A DNA stretch of 64,000 bases from Flavobacteriaceae bacterium. Its GTDB lineage: Bacteria; Bacteroidota; Bacteroidia; Flavobacteriales; Flavobacteriaceae. Location of the stretch: positions 310,001-374,000 of the forward strand of contig JADGEL010000001.1 in the NCBI GenBank assembly GCA_016744415.1. The letters are read 5' to 3'. How positions within the stretch are numbered: position 1 is the stretch's first letter; the number at the start of each line of letters is the position of its first letter. Below the pieces are notes generated by a model, which saw only the letters and a program-made list of their open reading frames with translations, was not told the origin of the DNA and did not search any database. This document shows positions 9,401 to 18,774 of this stretch, in pieces. The position numbers were made by a program, and so were the translations under genes.

Positions 9401-9958
9401 ATTTTTCAATTTAATTCTATTTCAAAACCCGCAATTATCATGCTCGCAATTTTCTTGAGTTTGATTGGAGTATTTGGTGGGTTGGTATTTACTGGATCAG
9501 CTTTTGTTATTATGATGACCATGATGGGAATCATTTCATTGGCAGGAATTGTAGTAAACAACGGAGTTGTGTTGCTAGACTACACCCAGTTATTAATGGA
9601 CAGGAAAAAGGTAACGTTAAAATTAGAAGAAGATGAGCACTTAGATATTAGTAGTATTTATGACAGTATTGTTTTGGCAGGAAAAGCACGTTTAAGACCA
9701 GTCTTATTAACAGCAATCACAACTATTCTTGGTTTAATCCCTTTAGCTATTGGTTTCAATATCAATTTTTATACATTATTTACTGAGTTTAATCCAAACA
9801 TATACTTTGGTGGTGACAATGTAATTTTTTGGGGGCCTTTAGCTTGGACTGTTATTTATGGATTGTTTGTTGCAACTTTCTTAACATTGATTGTTGTTCC
9901 TATATTATTTTATTTGGTTAACAAGTTTAAGATTTGGCTACGAGGTGTAATGGCTTAA
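6491..9958 (+). CDS. RND-family efflux permease (AcrB-like)
   Basis: The inner-membrane proton-driven pump of the operon, about 1155 residues with 12 transmembrane helices and two large periplasmic loops. Family landmarks include MPRESFPEI in the first loop, GLGMLVDNGIVVVENVYR in TM4 and GIVVNNGVVLLDY in TM10. AcrB has two adjacent aspartates in TM4; here only one is present (VDN), as in CusA-like pumps. I start it at ATG 6491. A TTG 18 bases upstream (6473) is in frame but not needed. A bidirectional hairpin terminator follows. Drug, bile or metal substrate is unknown. Confidence 0.92.
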   Translation: MTKFQKKLDKEFGLSSWAINNKTTIYVVITLILFLGFSAYNSMPRESFPEIKETKIYINSIFPGNTAEDIEKLITDPIEDKIKTVSNVVEITSTSQEDVSLIIVEFDENISVEAAKQKIKDEIDTETSGEDWPTFNDAKVEPNVFDLSMSEEMPILNINISGDYPVEKLKEFGEYLEDEIEGLPEIKQVDIRGAQEKEVEVAVDIYKMMAAKVSFNDVLGAIQNGNVTMSAGNLIASGQRRTIRIIGEIDTPSELENFVVKAENGNPIYLKNIATVSFKEKDRTTYARESGNRVVMLDVKKRAGKNMVAATEKIKVILKEAGENVFPKNLKITVSNDQSERTIGQVDDLVNNIIFGIILVVGVLMFFLGFKNALFVGFAIPMSMFMSLMILNYLGYTMNTMILFGLIMGLGMLVDNGIVVVENVYRLMDEEGMSRKAAAKKGISEIAFPIIISTATTIAAFIPLGLWPGMMGQFMIYFPITLSVVLGSSLFVAIFFNSVLVSQFMKIEDSNMPLKNIIIISAVLVGLGLFIFLFGGTYKVLGSIMIVTAFLLWIYRFFLRKAANYFQTKILTRLERIYEKTLRAALKGWRPYLITIGTFVLLFAAFGGFGYSVDTQRTKIEFFPDNKPNQIIVYIEYPQGTDIEKTNTITKEIENQVYSILNDADNMDGDFNYLVESVVSQVGEGAGNPQTDSGASGEMPHRAKITASMREYKYRKGRDSELLRQKVQESLVGIYPGVLISVEKNIDGPPAGAPINLEIEGEDYAELIHTAEKMRDYINSKNISGIDELKIDVNRSKPTMLVEVDRKKAGELGVSANLVGQQLRNAIFGAKAGVYKEAGDDFDIYVRFNEDNRYNTSAIFNQKITFRDQASGKIKEIPVSAVAKQKNNSGFSAIKHKDLKRVVVLYSALAPGYTDAAAVVSKVQAEMNYFTDLPKGVKVDYTGQIEEQNKQMAFLMGAFFTGLALIFFILIFQFNSISKPAIIMLAIFLSLIGVFGGLVFTGSAFVIMMTMMGIISLAGIVVNNGVVLLDYTQLLMDRKKVTLKLEEDEHLDISSIYDSIVLAGKARLRPVLLTAITTILGLIPLAIGFNINFYTLFTEFNPNIYFGGDNVIFWGPLAWTVIYGLFVATFLTLIVVPILFYLVNKFKIWLRGVMA

Positions 9959-9974
9959 TTTCTTTAAACAAAAT

Positions 9975-10010
9975 AAAAAACCTTCTTCTATTTACAGAAG
10001 AAGGTTTTTT
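9975..10010. terminator. Bidirectional rho-independent terminator
   Basis: A 15-base perfect stem (ACCTTCTTCT core paired with AGAAGAAGGT) around a 6-base loop, flanked by A and T tracts on both sides. It sits between the convergent efflux permease and the T9SS surface protein, so it can end both transcripts. Confidence 0.9.
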
Positions 10011-10028
10011 ATTTATAATTATAGTTTT

Positions 10029-13000
10029 CTAAAATTTTATAAATTTTTTAGATAAAACTACACCGTTAGAAAGTTGTACTTTAAAAATGAGTAAAGAGCC
10101 TTCGGCAAAAGAATTTGATGAGATGTATAGTTCGTTTTCATTTACTTTTTTATTAAAAAGCTCTCTACCTAAAACATCATAAATTTTTAAATCCGCAATT
10201 ACTTCATCATTATTTGTTAAGTACTTTACCAATATAGCATCAAGCTCATTTGAAATTAAAAGACTCTTAAAATCAGTAATATCTTCTATTGACAAAATAC
10301 TTTGAGGTTCTTGAAAAACAATTTCAAAACGATTGTTATATGTTCCTGATTGTGAGATTTCAAAATTATAATCCGATTCCTTTAAATTATGAACGACCTC
10401 TAAATCATTATCAATTAAAAATATTGAAACATCTTCGGAAGACAATATGCCCTCTAGCTGGCTAATACTCAGTTTTAAATTACCAACTATATTTGCTTCA
10501 AACCCTAAAATAATCTTATCATCTAATTTAAAAGTTGGTTTACCTTGTATGGTATATGAAGTTTCATTCATTCGAGAATATAAACTTAAATATGTGTTAG
10601 AATTCAAATATTCTCCATCATATCTCCGGTCATAACCTTGTGTTGCCTCATCAAAGAAACCAATTAAAGTTTGATTAAATGCCCCATCTTCATTTGTTAA
10701 ATCTAACCATACCCTATCTTTAACTCTTAAAGGATCATTATTAGTCGCTGTTCTAAAAAATTGAGTGTTTACAAAGCCTATATTTCTCATAGAATTATTA
10801 AACTGAACTGTACCATTAGAGTCTGCACCAATAAAAAATGCTTGACCTGATCCTATAAAACCATTTGGGGCATTACTTCCACTATTTGATGCTGCTGCTG
10901 TTGCTACACCACCAGTTAAATTATAGGTTGCATAATCATCTGGGTGAAAATTTTGAGCATCAGGGCCTGGGTTAGAAATAGAAATATCATCTACGTGTGT
11001 CCAAAAATATAATGTTCCTCCTACATTTGGATTTTGTAAAATAAATTCATCGGCACTTATTGCTGAAGGGTATGGATTCCCAACTAAATTGTAATCATAA
11101 ACAGAAGTATTTGGAGAACTATTAGTTGCAACTATTTCTGTAATTACACCATTATTTACTTCACCACTAAAAGTTGCATTTTGTATTTGCGTTGGTGAAA
11201 ACGTTCCAGTAATCGCTCCCATTGCAACATATCCTCTACCAGAACTCATAACATGTGCCCCACCTACTCGCACCCAATCATCTTGATTATCATCAAAACC
11301 GTCTAAATTTGCATCATAAAAATTAGCGCTATTATAGTAAAAAATCATTGGCGCATAGGAACCTGATAATGCATCTCCAATAGTTTCATCTACAATTGGT
11401 GAAGACCAATACGTATAATCGTACTTTTCGTATGGAGATGTTATTTTATTTACGTTAATCATTCCTGTTCCGTTTAATGCAACAGCTCCATCATCATAAA
11501 TCATGATGAGAGAAGCATCTGTTTCAACATTTAATTCGGCACCATTATTAATGGTTACATCGTTTTCTACACTTACAAAAGTTGTGTCAATATCTAAAGT
11601 AACGTTGGTGTTTAAAGTTAAACTACAACACGAAAAGCTTCCGTTTACACTTGTCGCATAATCAGAATTTAATGTTACAATTGAAGTTGTAGTTGGCCCG
11701 CCACCATTGCTCCAACTACCATTCCAAGTAACAATATTTGTTGTTGTTGTAGCTATAATTACAGTGTTGCTAGCAATAAAGCAATTAACATCATCTTCTT
11801 TAATTTGACAATAATATTGATACCCTTCCAAACCAACTGTACTTGAAATTGACAGCGAACTAGTTGTAGCTCCAGAATAAATTCCGGCATCAGTTAAAGT
11901 TGTCCAGCTCGCAACACCAGGTGCAACCTCAAACCATTGGTATGCTAATTCTTTTGTATCTCCGACTTCATCAAACCCTTCGATTACATTTACATAAAAT
12001 GTTGCATCATTAGAACATGATGGAGGGCTATACGATTGATTAACCAGTGTAGGTAATGAACTTAAAGAATAGTTTCCTACATCATAATAATCTTCGCTAC
12101 AAGAACTATCATCAAAGTTTATAATATCCCAATCAGAAGAACTAAAAGTTGTATTTGGTAAAGTTACTGCGCTCAATCTTCGAAAATCAAATCCTCTATC
12201 TCCAATTGAAAGACCTAAATTAACCCGCCAATTATTGTCTCCACAATCTCCCCAAACATCAATATCGGTTCCACTTTTAATTAAAGTAATACAATCTGAA
12301 CTATTGGCTCCAACATCAATCCCATTTATAGTACTTGCATTCTGATCTGCAAAAGTACCATCACCTCCAGGTACAGAACAAGTAGCATCTAATTTAGTAC
12401 TAACTACAAAAACATCATCATTTGCAACTGAACCCGATAAAACTATAGTGTTTGTTGTTACTCCTGCATTGTATCTTATTTTAAGTGAGTAGATAGACAA
12501 ATCAGCGATTGCACTTCCTGTACCATTATATATCTCTATATAGCTTAAACTTCCTGTTGTAGCATCGGTAACTTCAGAAATAAATAATTCTGATGCAGAA
12601 ACTGAACCATCACAAGTTGTAGCATCATTATCTATTATTGTAAAATTGGATGTTAACACATCACAAACTCCTTCAGAAACTGTAAACCCTCCAGTGGCAC
12701 TACCACTAGGAATTGTAACTTTTAATTCGGTGGCAGTTTGAGAACTAATGCTAATAGCAACTCCTCCAAGACTTACTACTGTGCTTCCCGTAAAACCAGT
12801 TCCAACAATGGTAACCTCGGTATTTATTGGTCCAGAAGTTGGAGTAAAACTTGTAACGGTATGAGCAGAAGCACAAGGATCAGAACAATCTACTTTAACA
12901 TCATCCAGATACCAAGTATTAAATGAAGAATTAAACCTAAATGTTACATCACTCTCTAATGATAAATCTACACCACTTACATTTGTTAAATCAATGGTTT

Positions 13001-14096
13001 CTATATTACCTGCTGTAGTTACATTAAACGAGTGTAAACTCACCCAAGAATTAGCTCCAATCTTATAATCAACCGTGGCTGTATTTCCATTACCGCCACT
13101 ACTTGCATCTTGATAAAACTCTAGAGATATTGGGTTATCTACCGAAGCAGAAATAAGGTTGTCACCAGAACCTAATGCTCTACATGGCGATGCAGAACCA
13201 TAATGACTACTGGCTGTATCATTTGCAGATCCACTATCTGTCCAATCAGAAAAATCAACAAAATCTTCATTCAAACAAGAGATTGACACAGCTGTCACAT
13301 TACCACTCAAGCCAATATTTTGTGAAGTAGCTCCAGTACTTGTTGCAATGATATTACCAGAATACGAGTTGATACTTAATCCAGATTGTAAACGTGTATA
13401 AATAGTCGCTGTACTAACAGTACCAGAAGAAGGTGTTAAATTAATTGAGCTACCAAACCCACTCCCAGATGTTGCTGATATTTCAAAATTAGTAGGTGCT
13501 GTTAAAAAAATATTATTGGTAAGATTAACTCCCGAAACAGTCGTCGTTTTTTCTGTTGATGGGCCCGAACCAAATGTATAATCTAAACTGGTAATATCTA
13601 AACCAACTGTTATAATTGGAGATGAATTACATGTAACAGAAACATTATCTAAATAATATGTCCCTCCTGTTCTTTGAGTTATTGCAATTCTAATATAGTA
13701 ATCTCCTGTTAAATTAAAATTCGAAATAAATTCTTGATGAGTTGTAGTTACTTCTCCAACCAAAATATCTCTTACCGAAGTCCATGGTCCAGAATTACTT
13801 AGAGCATATTGTACGCTAAAAGTCTTATTTGCGGTAGAACTTGATCTTGCTAACCACATTGTAAGAGTCTGAGGGTTTGACAATAATGAACTTGTAATTA
13901 TCTCATCTCCTATACTATTAAATCCAACTCCATTTCCTGTTATACCAGCTGTAGTGTTTTGATAAGTACCAGTACCGATCCAGTTACCATAACCTGAATT
14001 AAAATCATCAGATAAACATTGTCCAAATCCTTGGTTTGAAACAACAATAAAAAGTAGCAATAAAAATGTGGAAAGGGGATATTTTGTAGTAATCAT
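10029..14096 (-). CDS. Multidomain T9SS-secreted surface protein with type A sorting domain
   Basis: 1355 residues, exported by Sec and then through the T9SS. In order: signal peptide (to ~26, ending NQGFGQC); a jelly-roll-like domain ending TYYLDNVSVTC; an Ig-like region (~160-270); a second jelly-roll-like domain ending WYLDDVKVDC; an IPT/TIG domain (SFTPTSGPINTEVTIVGTGF); a lamin-tail-like domain (ELFISEVTDATTGSLSYIEI); an Ig-like region; a beta-solenoid-like stretch (LTLNTNVTLDIDTTFVSVEN); then a long region up to the C-terminal sorting domain (DLKIYDVLGRELFNKKV ... LSKKFIKF). No catalytic domain is recognised, so an adhesive or structural surface role is inferred. Monocistronic, divergent from recX. 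Confidence 0.85.
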   Translation of the reverse strand: MITTKYPLSTFLLLLFIVVSNQGFGQCLSDDFNSGYGNWIGTGTYQNTTAGITGNGVGFNSIGDEIITSSLLSNPQTLTMWLARSSSTANKTFSVQYALSNSGPWTSVRDILVGEVTTTHQEFISNFNLTGDYYIRIAITQRTGGTYYLDNVSVTCNSSPIITVGLDITSLDYTFGSGPSTEKTTTVSGVNLTNNIFLTAPTNFEISATSGSGFGSSINLTPSSGTVSTATIYTRLQSGLSINSYSGNIIATSTGATSQNIGLSGNVTAVSISCLNEDFVDFSDWTDSGSANDTASSHYGSASPCRALGSGDNLISASVDNPISLEFYQDASSGGNGNTATVDYKIGANSWVSLHSFNVTTAGNIETIDLTNVSGVDLSLESDVTFRFNSSFNTWYLDDVKVDCSDPCASAHTVTSFTPTSGPINTEVTIVGTGFTGSTVVSLGGVAISISSQTATELKVTIPSGSATGGFTVSEGVCDVLTSNFTIIDNDATTCDGSVSASELFISEVTDATTGSLSYIEIYNGTGSAIADLSIYSLKIRYNAGVTTNTIVLSGSVANDDVFVVSTKLDATCSVPGGDGTFADQNASTINGIDVGANSSDCITLIKSGTDIDVWGDCGDNNWRVNLGLSIGDRGFDFRRLSAVTLPNTTFSSSDWDIINFDDSSCSEDYYDVGNYSLSSLPTLVNQSYSPPSCSNDATFYVNVIEGFDEVGDTKELAYQWFEVAPGVASWTTLTDAGIYSGATTSSLSISSTVGLEGYQYYCQIKEDDVNCFIASNTVIIATTTTNIVTWNGSWSNGGGPTTTSIVTLNSDYATSVNGSFSCCSLTLNTNVTLDIDTTFVSVENDVTINNGAELNVETDASLIMIYDDGAVALNGTGMINVNKITSPYEKYDYTYWSSPIVDETIGDALSGSYAPMIFYYNSANFYDANLDGFDDNQDDWVRVGGAHVMSSGRGYVAMGAITGTFSPTQIQNATFSGEVNNGVITEIVATNSSPNTSVYDYNLVGNPYPSAISADEFILQNPNVGGTLYFWTHVDDISISNPGPDAQNFHPDDYATYNLTGGVATAAASNSGSNAPNGFIGSGQAFFIGADSNGTVQFNNSMRNIGFVNTQFFRTATNNDPLRVKDRVWLDLTNEDGAFNQTLIGFFDEATQGYDRRYDGEYLNSNTYLSLYSRMNETSYTIQGKPTFKLDDKIILGFEANIVGNLKLSISQLEGILSSEDVSIFLIDNDLEVVHNLKESDYNFEISQSGTYNNRFEIVFQEPQSILSIEDITDFKSLLISNELDAILVKYLTNNDEVIADLKIYDVLGRELFNKKVNENELYISSNSFAEGSLLIFKVQLSNGVVLSKKFIKF

Positions 14097-14225
14097 TGGG
14101 GTGTTTTGGGGTTAGTAAGATATAAAAAAAAATGAATAAACCTTGCTCGATATTAGCAAGTTGTTAACAACACAATTATTCCATTCACTACATTAGTTCG
14201 ATTTACATTTTAGTAACTTGCACCT

Positions 14226-14699
14226 ATGCAAACGCAAAAATCATATACTGTTGAAGAAGCTAAAAGAGCCACTGAAAAATATTGTGCTTATCAAGAGCGA
14301 TGCCATAAAGAAGTAGAACAGAAGCTGTATGATTTACATATGATTCCTGAAGCTAGAGATTTGATTATTGTGCATTTAATTGAACATAATTTTTTAAATG
14401 AAGAGCGTTTTTCAAAATCTTTTGCTAGAGGAAAATTCAGAATCAAAAAATGGGGAAAACAACGTATTACTCGTGAATTAAAATTCAGAAATATCTCTGC
14501 CTACAATATTAAATCTGCCTTAAAAGAAATTAGTGATAAAGATTATTCTACTACTTTCAATTTGTTAGCAGAGAAAAGATTTGGGCAAATTAATGAAACC
14601 AACAAATACAAAAAAAGAAAAAAACTAGCCAATTATCTTTTGTACCGTGGTTGGGAATCTAATTTGGTGTACACAAAATTGAGTGAGTTAGTTCCATAA
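14226..14699 (+). CDS. recX: RecX regulatory protein
   Basis: A 157-residue all-helical protein of the RecX family, which binds RecA filaments and modulates recombination. Recognisable repeats are CAYQERCHKEVEQKLYDL near residue 16, LIEHNFLNEERFSKSFARGK near 50 and WGKQRITREL near 77. Length and start fit the family. recA is not adjacent. A hairpin terminator shared with the convergent M13 peptidase follows at once. Confidence 0.85.
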   Translation: MQTQKSYTVEEAKRATEKYCAYQERCHKEVEQKLYDLHMIPEARDLIIVHLIEHNFLNEERFSKSFARGKFRIKKWGKQRITRELKFRNISAYNIKSALKEISDKDYSTTFNLLAEKRFGQINETNKYKKRKKLANYLLYRGWESNLVYTKLSELVP

Positions 14700-14700
14700 A

Positions 14701-14728
14701 AAAAGCGCTCAAAAAAATGAACGCTTTT
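14701..14728. terminator. Bidirectional hairpin terminator between recX and the M13 peptidase
   Basis: AAAAGCG at 14701-14707 pairs with CGCTTTT at 14722-14728, extended by two more pairs after one mismatch, around an A-rich loop. A and T runs flank both sides. Confidence 0.75.
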
Positions 14729-14747
14729 AATTATTTTCTAAAATATC

Positions 14748-16829
14748 TTACCAGATTTTAACTCTATCTTCTGGGCTTAAATATGTCGCATCTCCTTCAA
14801 CAATATCAAATGCTTCATAAAAAGCATCAACATTTTGAAGTGGCATAACCGCACGTTGTGCTCCTGGTGAATGCGGATCAGTTTTGATTCTATTCTTTAA
14901 AGCATCATCTCTCATCTTAACTCTCCAAATAGTTCCCCATGATAAGAAGAAACGTTGTTCTGGTGTAAACCCATCAATGTTTTCTGGTCTTCCATTCTCA
15001 GCCATATCCAATTGTAAACCATCATAAGCAGAATTAACTCCACCTAAGTCACCAATGTTTTCTCCCAAAGTAAATGCTCCATTTATGTTAACTCCAGGCA
15101 ATACCTCAGCAGAATCATATTGAGCAGCTAATTTTTTTCCTAAAGCAGTAAACTTTTCTAAATCTGAATCTGTCCACCAGTTATTTAAGTTACCATCAGC
15201 ATCATAACGAGAACCCGAATCATCAAAACAATGAGAAATTTCGTGACCAATAACAGCTCCAATTCCACCATAATTTACAGCATCATCTGCTTCGTAATTA
15301 TAAAATGGAGGCTGTAAAATTGCTGCTGGAAAAACAATTTCATTATAAGCTGGATTAAAGTAAGCATTTACCATTTGTGGTGGCATCCCCCACTCTGTCT
15401 TATCTACTTCTTTTCCTAATTTTGCCATAGCGTCATCATGACCCCATTTTGCAAGATTAGACATATTTTCAAAATAAGAACCTCCGTCATTTACACTTGT
15501 CATATTTAATGCAGAATAATCTTTCCACACATCTGGATAAGCTATTTTAACATTTAATCTATTTAACTTTTCAACTGCTTTCACCTTTGTTTCGTCAGTC
15601 ATCCAATCTAAAGCATTGATTCTGTTTTCAAATGCTTTCATAACATTTGCAATCATTTTTTCAGCTTTCTCTTTTGCTTCTGGCGGAAACTTTTCATCAA
15701 CATATAATTTTCCTAAGGCTTCACCTATAGAGCCGTTCAATGTATTCAAAGCACGCTCTTCTCTATCTCTTTGTGCTTTAGACCCTGTCATGTCTCTACC
15801 GTAAAATTCCCAGTTAGTTTTATCTATTTCTGTACTCAACTGTCCTGCTGCACGATCAATTAATGTCCAACGTAAATAGTTTTTCCAAGTAGCGACATCT
15901 CCTTTTGCTAAAATTTTATCCAATGCAACAAAATAACCAGGGTCAGTTACAATAATTGTATCAACATTTTTCATTCCAACGTTTTCTAAATAAGTTGGCC
16001 AATTAATAGATGGAGTCATTTGAGCTAAATCATCCATAGATTTTGGATTAAATCTATTACGCGCATCACGACTTTTAACTTTATCCATTCTTGGAGTTGC
16101 TAAACTTGTTTCGAATGCTAAAATATTATCTGCATTAGTTTTTGCATCTTCTTCAGAATCTCCTAAATACATCAGCATTTTTGCAACATGCGTTCGGTAC
16201 ATTTCCATTTTAGCTTTGGTATCATCATCTTCATCAACATAATAATCTCTACTCAACCCAAGACCTGAAGCACCAAGGTAAGCAGCATTCAAATTACTAT
16301 TTTTAGGATGTGATCCTACACCAACTCCAAAAAGCCCTGCACCTCCATAAGGTTCCATTTTAATTAATAATTGTTCTAAATCTTCTAAATTATTAACTTC
16401 ATTAATTTTTGCCAAAACAGGTTTTAATGGATCAATACCTTGTGTATCTCTAGAAACAGTATCCATAATAGTTTCAAAAAGATTTACGGCTTTTTGTTGG
16501 TCAGTAACTGTACCTGCTGTTTGGGCATCTTTCAATGTTTCGCTATTCATTGCATTCTTTAAAATAGCTAAAGCATCGGCATCTGTATTTTTTCTAAGTT
16601 CAGCAAAACTACCCCAGCTTGTTCTGTCTGATGGAATTTCTGTTTTGTCGTACCAAGTACCGTTTACGTATTTAAAAAAGTCTTCTTTTGGACTTGTATT
16701 AGTGTCCATTTTTGCTATATCAATTCCTGGAATTGTTGGAGTTTTCTTTTCTTTTTCACAAGAAATAGAAGTAATACCAGCTGCAATTGTTAGTGATAAC
16801 AATCCAACTTTAAAATATTTAGTGTTCAT
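14748..16829 (-). CDS. M13-family zinc endopeptidase (PepO/neprilysin-like), lipoprotein
   Basis: 693 residues. The N-terminus has a lipoprotein signal (AGITSISCEKEKK). The zinc site is VIGHEISHCFDDSG (HExxH, near residue 528) with the third ligand in ENIGDLGG (near 590). The substrate-binding VNAYFNPAYNEIVFPA motif precedes it. The large N-terminal M13 helical domain is complete. The family cleaves peptides of limited size; here it is probably anchored in the cell envelope and used for peptide nutrition or turnover. Length is standard for M13. Monocistronic between a terminator and a separate lipoprotein gene. Confidence 0.93.
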   Translation of the reverse strand: MNTKYFKVGLLSLTIAAGITSISCEKEKKTPTIPGIDIAKMDTNTSPKEDFFKYVNGTWYDKTEIPSDRTSWGSFAELRKNTDADALAILKNAMNSETLKDAQTAGTVTDQQKAVNLFETIMDTVSRDTQGIDPLKPVLAKINEVNNLEDLEQLLIKMEPYGGAGLFGVGVGSHPKNSNLNAAYLGASGLGLSRDYYVDEDDDTKAKMEMYRTHVAKMLMYLGDSEEDAKTNADNILAFETSLATPRMDKVKSRDARNRFNPKSMDDLAQMTPSINWPTYLENVGMKNVDTIIVTDPGYFVALDKILAKGDVATWKNYLRWTLIDRAAGQLSTEIDKTNWEFYGRDMTGSKAQRDREERALNTLNGSIGEALGKLYVDEKFPPEAKEKAEKMIANVMKAFENRINALDWMTDETKVKAVEKLNRLNVKIAYPDVWKDYSALNMTSVNDGGSYFENMSNLAKWGHDDAMAKLGKEVDKTEWGMPPQMVNAYFNPAYNEIVFPAAILQPPFYNYEADDAVNYGGIGAVIGHEISHCFDDSGSRYDADGNLNNWWTDSDLEKFTALGKKLAAQYDSAEVLPGVNINGAFTLGENIGDLGGVNSAYDGLQLDMAENGRPENIDGFTPEQRFFLSWGTIWRVKMRDDALKNRIKTDPHSPGAQRAVMPLQNVDAFYEAFDIVEGDATYLSPEDRVKIW

Positions 16830-16914
16830 AGTTAAAAATTTGATTAATTAAGTGTCGGCAATATAGCTAATTATATAGGTTTTAATGGCATCCTTAACAT
16901 TAATTAACAGTCTG

Positions 16915-17610
16915 CTATTTTTCTTTAATAAGCTCTGATTTTTTCAACTTTATTCTGCCATTCTTTTTAAGTTTTTTTTGACTTGATGGCTGTAGTTGAT
17001 TTGTGTTATCCTTAGATTTGTCTGAGCGTATTAATTCTTCTTTTTTAGGTAGTTCTTTATCACTAAGTATATTCTCTTTTCCTGCAAAAATTACTGTATC
17101 TAATTCAATATTTCCAAAAGAGTTTTTATACTCATCAATTTTATAGACTACATTAATTTTATCATTAAGGGCAGAGTAAGCATCTAACAATCGTGTTACT
17201 TCATTCATCACTTCATCTTCTAAAATACTTGTAATTGACATCATATCATGCAATCTAAACGCGTGATTATACATTACATTAAAGCGCATTTTAACATCAG
17301 GTCTGTCTAAAATTTTTACATCAATAGTATCAGAAGCATCTTTAATTAGAAGAAATAATTCTTCGGCGTTTTGCATTGCCTCACTTTTTGTAATGCTCTG
17401 ATAACGCTGCATTTTTGTTTCTATTAATTGATATTTTTCCCAATTAACAACTTCCTTTTTTGCCTTTGGAGATAACGTAATTCCAATACTACTAATAGTC
17501 GCTTTTTCTTGAATATTTATTGTTTCTGGCTCGTCAATAATATTTTTCGTATCTGGCTTACAAGAAACAATTGTGATAAAAATGATTGCTATAAATAGTA
17601 TTCTGCTCAT
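16915..17610 (-). CDS. Lipoprotein of unknown function
   Basis: 231 residues starting with a lipoprotein signal (IFITIVSCKPD, Cys at 17). The middle is predicted helical (EVVNWEKYQLIETKMQRYQS and following), and the C-terminal ~40 residues are very Lys-rich with runs such as SQKKLKKNGRIKLKKSELI, perhaps binding nucleic acid or anionic polymer. No family recognised. It is separated from the M13 gene by 85 bases and diverges from the next gene. Confidence 0.7.
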   Translation of the reverse strand: MSRILFIAIIFITIVSCKPDTKNIIDEPETINIQEKATISSIGITLSPKAKKEVVNWEKYQLIETKMQRYQSITKSEAMQNAEELFLLIKDASDTIDVKILDRPDVKMRFNVMYNHAFRLHDMMSITSILEDEVMNEVTRLLDAYSALNDKINVVYKIDEYKNSFGNIELDTVIFAGKENILSDKELPKKEELIRSDKSKDNTNQLQPSSQKKLKKNGRIKLKKSELIKEK

Positions 17611-17676
17611 AATTTTTTAGAAGATTGTAAAAATAGGAATTATTCTAATCTATCTTATCCTTTTAACAATAGTTTC

Positions 17677-17684
17677 TATTTTTG
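17677..17684 (+). promoter_or_regulatory. Promoter -7 element for the following small gene
   Basis: TATTTTTG fits the Bacteroidetes TAnnTTTG -7 consensus and lies 27 bases upstream of the ATG. No convincing -33 TTTG is visible at the usual distance. Confidence 0.5.
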
Positions 17685-17711
17685 CAAAACAAAATTTTAA
17701 TTTAAAAATCT

Positions 17712-18197
17712 ATGTTTGTCGATTTTAAAAAACTTCCTGAAACTTCAAAAATTTGGATTTATCAATCAGACAGGAAATTTTATACTGATGAAATTGAAGG
17801 GCTCAAAACCAAGGTTGAAGGTTTTTTGTCTTCATGGAATGATAATGGAATTGACATAATTGCTTCTTATCAATTTCGGTATAATCGTTTTATCATTTTT
17901 GCTGTTGATGAAACTATTGACCCTATTACGGTGAATGCAATTGATGACTCTGTTCGATTCATTTTACAACTACAATCAGAATATAAAATTGAGCTTTTAG
18001 ACAAGTTGAATGTATGTTTTAAGCAAGGAGAGTTTGTGCAATACAAAGATTTGAAAGCATTTAAAAAGTTATTAAAAAGTAAATCTGTTTCCGAAAAGAC
18101 AATTGTCTTTAATAACTTAATCAATACTAAATTAGAATTAGAAGACCAATGGGAAATACCGCTGGCTGAGAGTTGGCACAATCGGTTTTTAAAATAG
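17712..18197 (+). CDS. Conserved flavobacterial protein (often misnamed 'ABC transporter ATPase')
   Basis: 161 residues, soluble, without signal peptide. I recognise it as a Bacteroidetes-conserved protein that databases often call an ABC transporter ATPase. The sequence has no Walker A (GxxGxGKS/T), no Walker B and no ABC signature, so that name is not supported. It contains alternating strands and helices (IWIYQSDRKFYTDEIEGL near the start). Its last 9 bases overlap the convergent gene. Function unknown. Confidence 0.7.
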   Translation: MFVDFKKLPETSKIWIYQSDRKFYTDEIEGLKTKVEGFLSSWNDNGIDIIASYQFRYNRFIIFAVDETIDPITVNAIDDSVRFILQLQSEYKIELLDKLNVCFKQGEFVQYKDLKAFKKLLKSKSVSEKTIVFNNLINTKLELEDQWEIPLAESWHNRFLK

Positions 18198-18725
18198 CGT
18201 CATTCCAATGGCTAAAGAAACACTGTCTAAAACCCCATTCTCAAACCCTTCAATTTCTTTTCTATGGTAGTCTAATTTAAATATAGTATTTCTTCTTTTA
18301 TCCCCCGAAAATTGCCAGCCAAATCCTACCGAATAATAATTACCATTATCAAAATCAGATGACAGTTGCCATAATTTTCCGATACTACAATTAACATGAA
18401 ATTGATTTCCTTTATTTTCCCAAATATTATACTGAACATTAAAATACCCAGGAATACTTTGCATACCAATTCTCGTATGAAAATCAATTCCAAAATTTAT
18501 ACTTGCAACAAACCTTCTATGAAATTGATATCCCATACCATTTCTAATAAAAACACCCGACATTTCTAATAAGTTTTCTCCATCGTCTTTATCAAAAAGA
18601 ACATAGTTCTCATTTACTACAACAGTACCATAAACAGAAAATGTATAAAATCTTTTTTCTTTTTTTTCTTGACCATATGCCACAAAAGAAAATAATAATA
18701 TTATCAGCAAGAATATCTTTTTCAT
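18189..18725 (-). CDS. Small outer-membrane beta-barrel-like protein
   Basis: 178 residues with a clear signal peptide (IFLLIILLFSFVAYGQ). The mature part has amphipathic beta strands of alternating character (YFNVQYNIWENKGNQFHVN, NYYSVGFGWQFSGDKRRN) and ends VSLAIGMTLF with a terminal Phe, as in 8-strand outer-membrane barrels. No specific family is recognised. Convergent overlap of 9 bases with its neighbour. Confidence 0.65.
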   Translation of the reverse strand: MKKIFLLIILLFSFVAYGQEKKEKRFYTFSVYGTVVVNENYVLFDKDDGENLLEMSGVFIRNGMGYQFHRRFVASINFGIDFHTRIGMQSIPGYFNVQYNIWENKGNQFHVNCSIGKLWQLSSDFDNGNYYSVGFGWQFSGDKRRNTIFKLDYHRKEIEGFENGVLDSVSLAIGMTLF

Positions 18726-18774
18726 TTAACCTAGTTTCTCCCAGTTAAACAAAAACTATACCGCTGCTGTAATT

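Noticed and set aside
17712-18197. ABC transporter ATPase name for this gene
   Set aside because: No Walker A, Walker B or signature motif is present in the 161 residues.
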